Assembly: GCA_002364975.1 (NCBI GenBank)
Contig: DEYT01000134.1
Location: forward strand, 1-43,976
Length of the DNA stretch: 43,976 nt
Reading direction: 5' to 3'
From: Opitutia bacterium UBA3151
GTDB taxonomy: Bacteria; Verrucomicrobiota; Verrucomicrobiia; Opitutales; Seribacteraceae
Shown here: piece after piece, positions 8,966 to 16,564 of the stretch
How positions within the stretch are numbered: position 1 is the stretch's first letter
Layout: each line of letters begins with the position of its first letter
Made by a program: the position numbers and the translations under genes
Notes under the pieces: model-generated
Told to the model about the DNA's origin: nothing
Database searches by the model: none
The model's input: only the letters and a program-made list of their open reading frames with translations

Positions 8966-9907
8966 TTACGTAGAATTATCTAAGACGAGGGACAACTCTA
9001 AAGGACTCATCTTAGTTTTACCACGTAATTCTGTTCCGACAAGCTTATCAAGCTTTCCGAAATTAACTTCACCATTTTGCATTAATACAGCACGCAGTTT
9101 CCGGAGGCCCAAGGATTCTAGCTGTCGAACTCTTTCGCCAGAAACTTTCAACTCATCCGCAATATCATCTAATTTCATGGAGTCACCAGCACCTATTCCG
9201 AATCTCATACTAAGTACTTTTCTCTCTCTTTTATCCAGAAAACTCAATGCCACGCTGATATCGTCCGATAGCGAACCATCTTCGCGATAAGATTTGGAAA
9301 GTTCCTCTTCTTCAGAAAGAACATCACCGAGAGTTTGGTCAGTCTCCTCACCAAAAGGTTCGTCAATCGAAACACTACCTGAAGGTGCATACTTCACGCG
9401 ATTAGTTAAGTTGCGATCGCTGCCAAGGGCGTGTTTAACCTCATCATCCGTAGGATTCCTTCCGAATTCGACTTGAAGTTGTGAGCGAACCAAATTTTCT
9501 TTGCGTTTACCTTGGGAAACATCGTGTGGTACAGCCACCGCACCAGACATTTTACCAATAAGTCGTTGAATGCGTTGCCTGATCCACCATGCTGCATAGG
9601 TGCTAAGCTTTATACCACGAGTGTGATCAAACTTATCGAGGGCAAGGACCAAGCCTTGGATACCTTCGGCCATGATATCCTCCATGTTGACGCTTGTCTG
9701 CCTAAATTTGAGTGCAATAGAAGCAACAAGACGAATGTGTCTTTCGATAAGTTCTTTACGAGCATCGTCGGACCCATTATGCATTTCAGAAAACAATTGA
9801 TCGCATTCCTCTTTAGTTGGTGGAGCCATGCGTGCCCGTTCAGAAATAAATCTTCCTACGGGATCGTTACTTGAGGGTGATGCAGAGTCTGTATTGTGAT
9901 AAACCAT
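8966..9907 (-). CDS. RNA polymerase sigma-70 family factor (group 2-like)
   Basis: The product is 313 residues. The ATG at 9907 is preferred over an in-frame start 42 bases upstream, because that extension is unlike any sigma N-terminus and would overlap the candidate promoter. Regions seen: 1.2 (DPVGRFISERARM), 2 (ELIERHIRLVASIALKF, GIQGLVLALDKFDHTRGIKLSTYAAWWIRQRIQR), 3 (AVAVPHDVS, GRNPTDDEV) and 4 (LDKRERKVLSMRFGI, LDDIADELKVSGERVRQLESLGLRKLR). It lacks region 1.1 and has a non-standard tail of about 35 residues after region 4. It heads the lipid operon, so it may be a stress sigma amplifying the response; it could instead regulate genes elsewhere. Confidence 0.92.
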   Translation of the reverse strand: MVYHNTDSASPSSNDPVGRFISERARMAPPTKEECDQLFSEMHNGSDDARKELIERHIRLVASIALKFRQTSVNMEDIMAEGIQGLVLALDKFDHTRGIKLSTYAAWWIRQRIQRLIGKMSGAVAVPHDVSQGKRKENLVRSQLQVEFGRNPTDDEVKHALGSDRNLTNRVKYAPSGSVSIDEPFGEETDQTLGDVLSEEEELSKSYREDGSLSDDISVALSFLDKRERKVLSMRFGIGAGDSMKLDDIADELKVSGERVRQLESLGLRKLRAVLMQNGEVNFGKLDKLVGTELRGKTKMSPLELSLVLDNST

Positions 9908-9914
9908 AACAGTG

Positions 9915-9945
9915 TATAAAACGCAGGAAAAATAACTTAGGATCA
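9915..9945 (-). promoter_or_regulatory. Candidate ECF-type promoter of the sigma/lipid operon
   Basis: On the minus strand TGATCC (9945-9940) is followed after 16 bases by CGTTTTATA (9923-9915). The same layout, TGATCC-N16-CGATCTATA, lies before the SDR-photolyase operon. TGATCC resembles the -35 element I recall for RpoE/ChrR-type (ECF11) sigma factors. The ATG at 9907 would have a very short leader. Assignment to the ECF factor at 26073-26630 is an inference. Confidence 0.45.
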
Positions 9946-10066
9946 TCAAAAAATATTGTTTTAAGAGATTTAATAAGGATAAATAGATTCCTTAATCTCC
10001 CTATTGTAGATCAATAATTGAAATTTGTAAATTGCGGAAAATCGGATGGGATAAGTAGCAAAGTAT

Positions 10067-11062
10067 ATGCCTAGAATACTAGAAATAAAACCTGAGGGAA
10101 TCTACTGTCCTGCAGGTGGGTTTTACATTGATCCGCGAGGAAAAGTAAACCAAGCGGTGATCACCCATGCTCACAGTGATCATGCTCGTAGTGGACACGG
10201 TTCTTATTTGTGCTCAGATTCCTGCCTCTCACTTTTAAAAATCCGACTTGGAGAAAACCAGAGAATGGAATCCATCCCCTTTGGCAAGGAGATCAAGATT
10301 GGCTCCGCGAAAGTCTCATTACACCCAGCCGGGCACATTCTTGGATCGGCTCAAGTTCGGGTCGAAGTAGGGGGAGAAGTTTGGGTAGTTAGTGGTGATT
10401 ACAAACCGCAAGCGGATCAAACTTGTGAAGCTTTTGAAATGGTTCCTTGTCATGGTTTTATTTCTGAATGTACTTTTGGCTTACCTGTTTATCGTTGGAT
10501 TGAAGAACAAAAGGTTTACAAGGAAGTCAATGAGTGGTGGCATAAGAATGCAAGCGAAGGAAGACCATCCTTATTATTTGCTTATTCTCTAGGCAAAGCA
10601 CAACGAATCTTGTCAGGTTTAGAGACCGGCATTGGGCCAGTTTTTGCACATGGAGCGATACATCCATTTCTGGAACACTATGAAAAAGCAGGGGTGTATT
10701 TTCCTGAAGTTCAAAAGTTGGAAAGGGAGCAGAAGGATGATTTGAGCAAATCGATAATTATTGCTCCCCCTGCAGTTGAGGATTCGACATGGACCCGGAA
10801 AATTAGAAATTGCCGAAGGGCTTTCGCTTCCGGTTGGATGTCGATTAGGGGAGCTAAAAGAAGAAGGAATTTAGATCAGGGATTTATTTTGTCAGATCAT
10901 GCAGATTGGGATGGTTTGTTACAAGTTATCAAGGGTACAGGAGCGGAAAAAATTTTCTTAACTCATGGGAATGGGGATGCCTTGGCTAGATACCTGCAAG
11001 AAGAAGGAAGAAATGCATCGATTCTTAACGGGGCCAAAATGAGAGGAGAGGAAGAGGAATGA
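10067..11062 (+). CDS. Ligase-associated DNA exonuclease (metallo-beta-lactamase fold)
   Basis: The product is 331 residues with an ATG start. The metal-binding motif HAHSDHA (VITHAHSDHARSGHG) begins near residue 26, followed by LHPAGHILGSAQV, SGDYKP and, near the C-terminus, LSDHADWDGLL and FLTHGNGDALARYL. This is the beta-CASP-like family found next to PP_1105-type ATP-dependent DNA ligases, where it is thought to trim DNA ends before sealing. The ligase gene follows with an ATGA overlap, so the two are translated together. The gene is divergent from the sigma operon across a 159-base intergenic region. The usual partners of this set, an Lhr-like helicase and a metallophosphoesterase, are not in the window. 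Confidence 0.9.
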   Translation: MPRILEIKPEGIYCPAGGFYIDPRGKVNQAVITHAHSDHARSGHGSYLCSDSCLSLLKIRLGENQRMESIPFGKEIKIGSAKVSLHPAGHILGSAQVRVEVGGEVWVVSGDYKPQADQTCEAFEMVPCHGFISECTFGLPVYRWIEEQKVYKEVNEWWHKNASEGRPSLLFAYSLGKAQRILSGLETGIGPVFAHGAIHPFLEHYEKAGVYFPEVQKLEREQKDDLSKSIIIAPPAVEDSTWTRKIRNCRRAFASGWMSIRGAKRRRNLDQGFILSDHADWDGLLQVIKGTGAEKIFLTHGNGDALARYLQEEGRNASILNGAKMRGEEEE

Positions 11063-12717
11063 AATTATTTTCCAGTCTTTTTCATGATCTTGATTCCATG
11101 ACTAAAACCAACGACCGATTGGATCGTTTGGTTGATTACTTCAACTCCGCACCCCAAGAGGATTCAATTTGGGTGTGCTGGTTTTTATCCGGTAATCGAA
11201 TCAAGGGAGCGGTGAAGACGGGTGAACTGAGATCATTTTTGAGCGATTGGTCTAAATTGCCCCTTTGGCTGATCGAAGAGTGTCATGATCGAGTGGGGGA
11301 TTTGGCGGAAACGATCGCACTCCTTGCAGGGCAAGAGGAGCGGGGTGGTTCCCTTGGGCTGGATCAGACCATTAGGAAATTCTTACTTCCTTTGCGGGAC
11401 TTGGATGCGGGACTGAGAAAAGAACTGCTCGCGGATGCATGGAATTATCTATCGGACAAAGAAATGCTACCTTTTCACAAACTGTTAACCGGAGGCTTTC
11501 GAATGGGGGTTTCAAAGGGAAATCTATGTAAGGCATTGAGCCGGGTTTCCAACCTGGAAACATCCAGGATCGCCCAGAGAATTGCCGGAGACTGGAATTG
11601 TGAGAATACTTTATTTTCTGAAATTATCGGTCCTGAAACTGACCAAGAAAAAAACTTTTCTAGGCCCTATCCATTCTGTCTTGCTTCACCTCTACAGGAA
11701 GAGGTCACCAAGCTCGGGAGCCCGGAAGACTGGCAAGTTGAATGGAAGTGGGATGGCATCCGAGCCCAATTATTATCGATTGGCGGAGGGAGAGGAATGA
11801 TCTGGTCACGGGGAGAAGAGACGGTGGAGGAAAGTTTTCCAGAGTTGCTTGAATGCCTCCCTCATTTACCCAGGGATATTTGTCTGGATGGCGAAATTCT
11901 TGCTTGGGGACATGAGGGTCTGCGGTCGTTTTCTCACCTCCAGAAAAGATTGGGTCGGAAGATGCCTGGTCCTTCAGTTTTAAAAAAGGAACCGGTTCGT
12001 TTTCTTGCCTATGATCTGCTTCGCTTGAATGGTAAGGATTTACGAACCATTCCAACCCAAGAAAGAAGGGAAAAGTTAGAGGGTATCTTTGAGGGAATCC
12101 CACTCCATTTGCCAATTGGACTGTCTCCGGTGATCGAGCTCAATACTTGGGAGGCGTTTACTACCATGAGAATGGAATCAAGGAAAAGGGGAGTGGAGGG
12201 CTTAATGCTCAAAGAAAAGAAATCGGTCTATCAAAGCGGTCGTGTGAAAGGGGTTTGGTACAAGTGGAAAATCGAACCATACCTAGCGGATATGGTGGTG
12301 GTCAGTGCCCAACTGGGACATGGGAAGCGTGCGAATTTATACTCTGATTATTCCTTGGCGGTGTTGAATGAATCAGGGGAATGGGTAACCGTTGCAAAAG
12401 CCTATTCGGGTTTGAGTAATAAAGAAATTGAAGAAGTAGACCGTTTTGTCAGGAAAAACATAACCGGAAAATTTGGACCCGTTCGGGGGGTGAAGCCTGA
12501 ACTGGTTTTTGAGATTGCTTTTGAAGGGGTACAGGCTTCCGGTCGTCACAAGTCCGGAGTTGCCTTGCGATTTCCTCGTATTCACCGCTGGCGAAAAGAT
12601 AAAAAGCCGGAGGAGGTGGATGACTTAGAAACAATCCGGGGATATGCCGGTATGTCGGAGATCAAAGAAGTGGACGGGAAAAAGATCGATGCCAGCGGAA
12701 ACCTGATGTTGTTTTAG
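11059..12717 (+). CDS. ATP-dependent DNA ligase (PP_1105-like family)
   Basis: The product is 552 residues, and the ATG overlaps the exonuclease stop by ATGA. The N-terminal non-catalytic domain (FHDLDSMTKTNDRLDRLVDYF) is typical of the repair ligases linked to the exonuclease. The nucleotidyltransferase motifs are complete: motif I EWKWDGIRAQL with the AMP-accepting Lys, motif III CLDGEILAW, motif IV VEGLMLKEK and motif V VWYKWKIEP. The C-terminal OB domain has LVFEIAFEGVQASGRHKSGVALRFPRI. It seals nicks using ATP and differs from the essential NAD ligase LigA, so it is a repair enzyme. It ends 8 bases before the convergent (6-4) photolyase gene. Confidence 0.93.
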   Translation: MKLFSSLFHDLDSMTKTNDRLDRLVDYFNSAPQEDSIWVCWFLSGNRIKGAVKTGELRSFLSDWSKLPLWLIEECHDRVGDLAETIALLAGQEERGGSLGLDQTIRKFLLPLRDLDAGLRKELLADAWNYLSDKEMLPFHKLLTGGFRMGVSKGNLCKALSRVSNLETSRIAQRIAGDWNCENTLFSEIIGPETDQEKNFSRPYPFCLASPLQEEVTKLGSPEDWQVEWKWDGIRAQLLSIGGGRGMIWSRGEETVEESFPELLECLPHLPRDICLDGEILAWGHEGLRSFSHLQKRLGRKMPGPSVLKKEPVRFLAYDLLRLNGKDLRTIPTQERREKLEGIFEGIPLHLPIGLSPVIELNTWEAFTTMRMESRKRGVEGLMLKEKKSVYQSGRVKGVWYKWKIEPYLADMVVVSAQLGHGKRANLYSDYSLAVLNESGEWVTVAKAYSGLSNKEIEEVDRFVRKNITGKFGPVRGVKPELVFEIAFEGVQASGRHKSGVALRFPRIHRWRKDKKPEEVDDLETIRGYAGMSEIKEVDGKKIDASGNLMLF

Positions 12718-12725
12718 GGCAAGGC

Positions 12726-14306
12726 TCAAGCGGCCAAGCTTTGTTTGAACTTGGCCAGGTTCAATTTTGCACTCTCTTTTCGCTCAACTATTGGAGCAGG
12801 GTAGTGCTTGCCAATGATACAATGGGCTTCTTCCTGAATGCCCAAAGGGGCAAGATGGGGCTCATAAACATACTTAGCCGGCATATTTGCCAGCTCCGGA
12901 ATCCAATGTTTAATAAAAGTGGCTTGGGTGGTTTCCACATTCAAACTGGATTTTGCGTCGGGGCATGGGTTGTAAAGACGAAAGTAAGGCATGGAAAAGG
13001 GGGCGACTCCGGAAAGCCAGAGCCAATTTCCATTGTTTAATGCCCAGTCACTATCCAATAACTTATGTTCAAAAATGTCCCGGCCCAACTTCCAGTGTTG
13101 CCAAAGTTGACCACGAGTGAAGAAGCAAGATACTGCATGTCTTCCGAGGTGGTGCATCCAACCGGTCGATTCGAGTTGCCGCATCATGGCATCAATCAGG
13201 GGGAATCCAGTACGACCTTCTTCCCAAGCAACTACAAGCTTTTGATCCCGTTCACCCCAGGTAATTTTCTTGCACATCTTGTTGTTGGAATCGTCATCCC
13301 AATTCTTAACGGATCTGGAGAGTAAATAAAACATCTCCCGAAAGAGTAGTTGACCGGTTAGGGATTCGGGAGGCTGGGAGTGTGAACTGGAGCGGTTACA
13401 AGCCTGAACTTCTTGCCACAACCTGCGAACTGACAAATTTCCATTACTTAGATAAGGGGATAGACCAGTGGTACTGGGCTCAAAGGGGTTATCGGATTGG
13501 TTGGTGGAAAAAGTCTTTGGTTTTTTGAAGGAGTTGACGAATTCTGATTGACCTTCAACTTTTATACAAAGTCTGTTGAGTGCCTCACTTTCACCTCCTT
13601 TGAAATAAGAATTCGAAGAAGATTTGGGCAGCCGTTTAGCATTGGAAAGATGTTCTCGGAGTGATTTTGAAGAAGAAATTCCATTGGTAGACGAAAAGGT
13701 GGAACAAAATGATTCAAGGGGTGCAGAGGGAGATGGGATCATCGAAGGCGGAGGAAGTGGCTTGGGCAGCACAAGTAGACCGGAGTCATCTAAGCCAAAT
13801 TTATGAAGAAAAATCTTTTCAATTTCCTTCATCGACTTTGGTTCTTTGTAAACAGGGTCCTGAGATACTTCTTCAATATCAAGTACGGTTTGGACCGAAG
13901 GGTGAAAAACAACTTCCGTGCAAGGAGAGTGGAGATTGATTTTCTCATCAATCTCAGAACTAAGAGACCTGCCATGAGGCTCGGAGCAGTAATCTGAGCT
14001 GAGTAGAGAAATAGTTGGGCCAAATTCCTTGAAGAGTTGGTCAAAAATTTCAGTGGGTTTGCCAAACAAAACAGAAAGCTTGCTACCAAATTTTGATTTT
14101 AGGTTTTCGTCCAAATCTTCCAGTGACTCCAATAGAAAGTGCAGTCGGTTGGCGTGGTATTTTCCAAAATCTGATCCCACAATATCAGTATCGACAATAA
14201 ATAAGGGAAGTATGGAGGTTATGGAATTCTTACTGCAAGCATGAAGAAGAGCAGGATTATCATGCAATCTCAGGGACTTACGGAACCAGACTATTGCGGT
14301 ACTCAT
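12726..14306 (-). CDS. Animal-type (6-4) photolyase / cryptochrome family protein
   Basis: The product is 526 residues, and its ATG lies 7 bases after the CPD photolyase stop. The N-terminal antenna-type fold begins with STAIVWFRKSLRLHDNPAL. The FAD domain contains GQLLFREMFYLLSR, TGFPLIDAMMRQLESTGWMHHLGRHAVSCF, LLDSDWALNNGNWLWLSG and PAKYVYEPHLAP. These blocks match eukaryotic (6-4) photolyases and animal cryptochromes rather than CPD, DASH or FeS-type bacterial enzymes. Both histidines used for (6-4) repair are kept (H386 and H390 in HLGRH). A Pro/Ser-rich linker at about residues 181-240 is longer than usual. A signalling role as cryptochrome is possible, but the retained histidines favour repair. 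Confidence 0.85.
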   Translation of the reverse strand: MSTAIVWFRKSLRLHDNPALLHACSKNSITSILPLFIVDTDIVGSDFGKYHANRLHFLLESLEDLDENLKSKFGSKLSVLFGKPTEIFDQLFKEFGPTISLLSSDYCSEPHGRSLSSEIDEKINLHSPCTEVVFHPSVQTVLDIEEVSQDPVYKEPKSMKEIEKIFLHKFGLDDSGLLVLPKPLPPPSMIPSPSAPLESFCSTFSSTNGISSSKSLREHLSNAKRLPKSSSNSYFKGGESEALNRLCIKVEGQSEFVNSFKKPKTFSTNQSDNPFEPSTTGLSPYLSNGNLSVRRLWQEVQACNRSSSHSQPPESLTGQLLFREMFYLLSRSVKNWDDDSNNKMCKKITWGERDQKLVVAWEEGRTGFPLIDAMMRQLESTGWMHHLGRHAVSCFFTRGQLWQHWKLGRDIFEHKLLDSDWALNNGNWLWLSGVAPFSMPYFRLYNPCPDAKSSLNVETTQATFIKHWIPELANMPAKYVYEPHLAPLGIQEEAHCIIGKHYPAPIVERKESAKLNLAKFKQSLAA

Positions 14307-14313
14307 TTAAAAA

Positions 14314-15771
14314 TTAAGGGGTTTTTAAAGTGGCTAGGGCAGCAAGTGCCCGGGTACGGCCTTCGGAATGATCAATACAGGGCTCGGGATAGTTGCCTCC
14401 CAAATCCACTCCGTGGGTTTTCAATATCTCAGCGGGTGCTTCCCAGGGTCGGAAGATCCATTTGGATGGCAATGATTCAAGCTGAGGAATCCATCGCTTC
14501 GCATATTCCCCACGGCCATCAAATTTTTCGCCTTGGGTGATGGGATTAAAAATTCGGAAGTAAGGCGCGGCATCCGCACCGCATCCTGCCGCCCACTGCC
14601 AACCTTGCGTGTTGCTAGCGAGGTCAGCATCGACCAGTGTATCCCAAAACCAACGAGCTCCGTCATTCCATGAAAGTAGAAGGTGTTTAACCAGAAAGGA
14701 TGCGACAATCATGCGAACCCGATTGTGCATCCAACCAGATTCATAAAGTTGTCGCATCCCGGCATCCACCATGGGATACCCGGTATTTCCGAATTGCCAG
14801 CGTTTGAGATTGATTTTATCTTCAATCCAAGGAAAGGAAGCATACTTGGCTCGTAGGGGTTGATCCGGGATCGATGGAAAGTGGTAGAGTAGATGATAAG
14901 AAAACTCACGCCAGCCAATTTCAACAAGGAACTTATTCTCCCCGCGGTGACTACCTTCAGTCTCCGCCTGCAATACACTGTGACAAATTTGACGAGGACT
15001 AATTAAGCCCCATGCTAGGTAAGGAGAAAGCCTCGAAGTTCCATCCACTGCTGGGTAGTTTCTACGAGTTGCGTAGGAATGGGTGACTTCGTGAACGGTT
15101 CGTTCCAACTGTTGATGAGCCGCATCTTCCGAAACGGACCAATGGCTTTCCAACTTTTGTTGCCAGGAATAATCGGGTAACAAAGCAAGGCTCTCTAGGG
15201 AATCAGAGGGAAGGGGATGGGGAGTGAAGGGTAATTTAGAGATTTCATAAACTGCGGGCTCCCGGTAAATGACGGGACGAGACTTTCTCCAATAGGGAGT
15301 AAAGACTTGAAAGGGTTTCCCAGTCCCGTTTTTCATTTCCCAGGGTTCCTGCAAAAGAGAAGAATTAAAGGATTCAGTCTCTACTCTGGCATCGTCCAAG
15401 GCTTCCTCAACCGACTCCTGGGTTGCGATGCTGTATGGATCATAAGTACGACTGTAAAAAACCTTGTCTGCATAACTCTCTTGGGCCAAGAGAGGAAGAA
15501 TCTCCGCAGCCTTTCCCTTTTTTAGAATGAGTTGCCCACCCAAACTTTTTATTTCTTTTGCCAAGCTTTGTAAGGCATGATGAAGCCACCATCGAGACGA
15601 TGCCCCTGGGCTCCATTGTCCTCCTTCTTCTGAATCCCAAATGAAAACGGGAATGATTTTCTGTCCGGCAAGCATGGCAGCATGCAGGCAGGGGTGATCT
15701 CTTAAACGAAGGTCCTTGCGGAACCAAACGATGATAGGAGATGCAGAATTGCTTGAAATTTCTGAAATCAC
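14314..15771 (-). CDS. phrB: Class I CPD deoxyribodipyrimidine photolyase
   Basis: The product is 485 residues. The start is GTG at 15771, overlapping the SDR stop as GTGA. The N-terminal domain begins PIIVWFRKDLRLRDHPCL and ends near residue 130. The FAD-binding domain has TSRLSPYLAWGLISPRQI, FLVEIGWREFSYHLLYHF, TGYPMVDAGMRQLYESGWMHNRVRMI and LASNTQGWQWAAGCGADAAPYFRIFNP, all typical of class I CPD photolyases of 450-490 residues. Tryptophans of the electron-transfer chain are in place. It splits cyclobutane pyrimidine dimers with blue light. It lies between an SDR and a (6-4) photolyase, so the operon covers both main UV photoproducts. Confidence 0.94.
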   Translation of the reverse strand: MISEISSNSASPIIVWFRKDLRLRDHPCLHAAMLAGQKIIPVFIWDSEEGGQWSPGASSRWWLHHALQSLAKEIKSLGGQLILKKGKAAEILPLLAQESYADKVFYSRTYDPYSIATQESVEEALDDARVETESFNSSLLQEPWEMKNGTGKPFQVFTPYWRKSRPVIYREPAVYEISKLPFTPHPLPSDSLESLALLPDYSWQQKLESHWSVSEDAAHQQLERTVHEVTHSYATRRNYPAVDGTSRLSPYLAWGLISPRQICHSVLQAETEGSHRGENKFLVEIGWREFSYHLLYHFPSIPDQPLRAKYASFPWIEDKINLKRWQFGNTGYPMVDAGMRQLYESGWMHNRVRMIVASFLVKHLLLSWNDGARWFWDTLVDADLASNTQGWQWAAGCGADAAPYFRIFNPITQGEKFDGRGEYAKRWIPQLESLPSKWIFRPWEAPAEILKTHGVDLGGNYPEPCIDHSEGRTRALAALATLKTP

Positions 15772-16481
15772 GAGTTCAGTCTAAGCTGCGACAGACCTGA
15801 GTCTACTTTAAAGATTTGCCCAGTGATGGAAGCTGCAGATTCAGAATGGAGGAAGCAAATGGTAGAAGCAATTTCGCCGACTGAAGGAATCTTTTTCAAA
15901 GGATGACGCTCTTCAATCATTGGAATCATCTTATCTCCCCCAACCATTGCCAGTCCCATTTCCGTGGGGGTGAGAGTGGGAGCAACCACATTAACCCTTA
16001 CTTTGGGTGCGAGATCGGCTGCCAGAGCGATGGCAAATCCCTCGAGTCCCGATTTTGCCGCAGAAATTGCACAGTGGTTCGGAAGCCCGGTACGGGCAGC
16101 GACCGATGAAAGAAGAGCGATGGAACCTTCTAGGCGGGGCATCAGGGATTGAATCAAAGTGAATGCGTCTAGGACACTGGTTTTGTATGCATCCAGCATT
16201 TGTTCTTTTCTCAACCGCTTAACTGGTCCAAGGATTACCTTGCCCGGACAAAAAGTAAGGGCGTTGATCTTCTCCGGTAACTGATCCATAAATGAATCTG
16301 GATTTTCGGCATCCCCCTGAATCCAGGTACACCCTTCGGGGGCGTTTTCAGGTTTGTTTCGGGCAAGTGCGTACACTTGATGGCCCGCATCCATTGAAAG
16401 ATCCAAAAGCGATCTTCCGATTCCCCGGGAAGCTCCTACAATAAGGTGATTAATTTGGTCTGATTTATTTATAGATTCCAC
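15768..16481 (-). CDS. SDR-fold protein lacking the catalytic Tyr, photolyase-associated
   Basis: The product is 237 residues with a GTG start at 16481. The NAD(P)-binding motif GASRGIG is near residue 17, and the NxxG-like position reads TFCPGKV. The catalytic Ser region is SIALLSSVAART, but the YxxxK motif is replaced: the residues before the Lys in NHCAISAAKSGLEG put Ile where Tyr is normally found. The rest (APKVRVNVVAPTLTPTEMG, GEIASTICFLHSESAASITGQIFKVDSG) is well-kept SDR. It may have altered chemistry or act as a non-catalytic nucleotide-binding protein. SDRs with this change are, as I recall, found beside photolyases elsewhere. It is first in the operon with both photolyases. Confidence 0.85.
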   Translation of the reverse strand: MESINKSDQINHLIVGASRGIGRSLLDLSMDAGHQVYALARNKPENAPEGCTWIQGDAENPDSFMDQLPEKINALTFCPGKVILGPVKRLRKEQMLDAYKTSVLDAFTLIQSLMPRLEGSIALLSSVAARTGLPNHCAISAAKSGLEGFAIALAADLAPKVRVNVVAPTLTPTEMGLAMVGGDKMIPMIEERHPLKKIPSVGEIASTICFLHSESAASITGQIFKVDSGLSQLRLNS

Positions 16482-16484
16482 GAA

Positions 16485-16515
16485 TATAGATCGTGTTGCA
16501 GTCTTTATTGGATCA
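16485..16515 (-). promoter_or_regulatory. Candidate ECF-type promoter of the SDR-photolyase operon
   Basis: On the minus strand TGATCC (16515-16510) is followed after 16 bases by CGATCTATA (16493-16485), the same spacing as before the sigma/lipid operon. It ends three bases before the GTG start at 16481, so the transcript would have almost no leader. A common regulator for lipid change and photorepair is inferred. Confidence 0.4.
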
Positions 16516-16523
16516 AGTTTTTA

Positions 16524-16552
16524 ATGACAAAGCTTGCCTTTTTGAATAATGT
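16524..16552 (+). promoter_or_regulatory. Candidate sigma-70 promoter of umuDC
   Basis: ATGACA (16524-16529) and TAATGT (16547-16552) are separated by 17 bases. The -10 part lies inside the left arm of the palindrome, so a bound repressor would block polymerase. The -10 match is only partial. Confidence 0.4.
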
Positions 16553-16564
16553 AACAATATTCAA
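16542..16564. promoter_or_regulatory. Palindromic operator just before umuD
   Basis: A 23-base inverted repeat with arms TTGAATAATGT and ACAATATTCAA has one mismatch per arm pair. It ends directly before the first possible ATG of umuD and covers the candidate -10. Its place and symmetry fit a LexA-like SOS operator or a UmuD/LexA-family self-control site. The sequence is not the E. coli CTGT-N8-ACAG box. Confidence 0.55.

Noticed and set aside
9908..9949. Longer N-terminus of the sigma factor from an in-frame start at 9949
   Set aside because: The extra residues are hydrophobic, unlike a sigma N-terminus, and lie over the candidate promoter.
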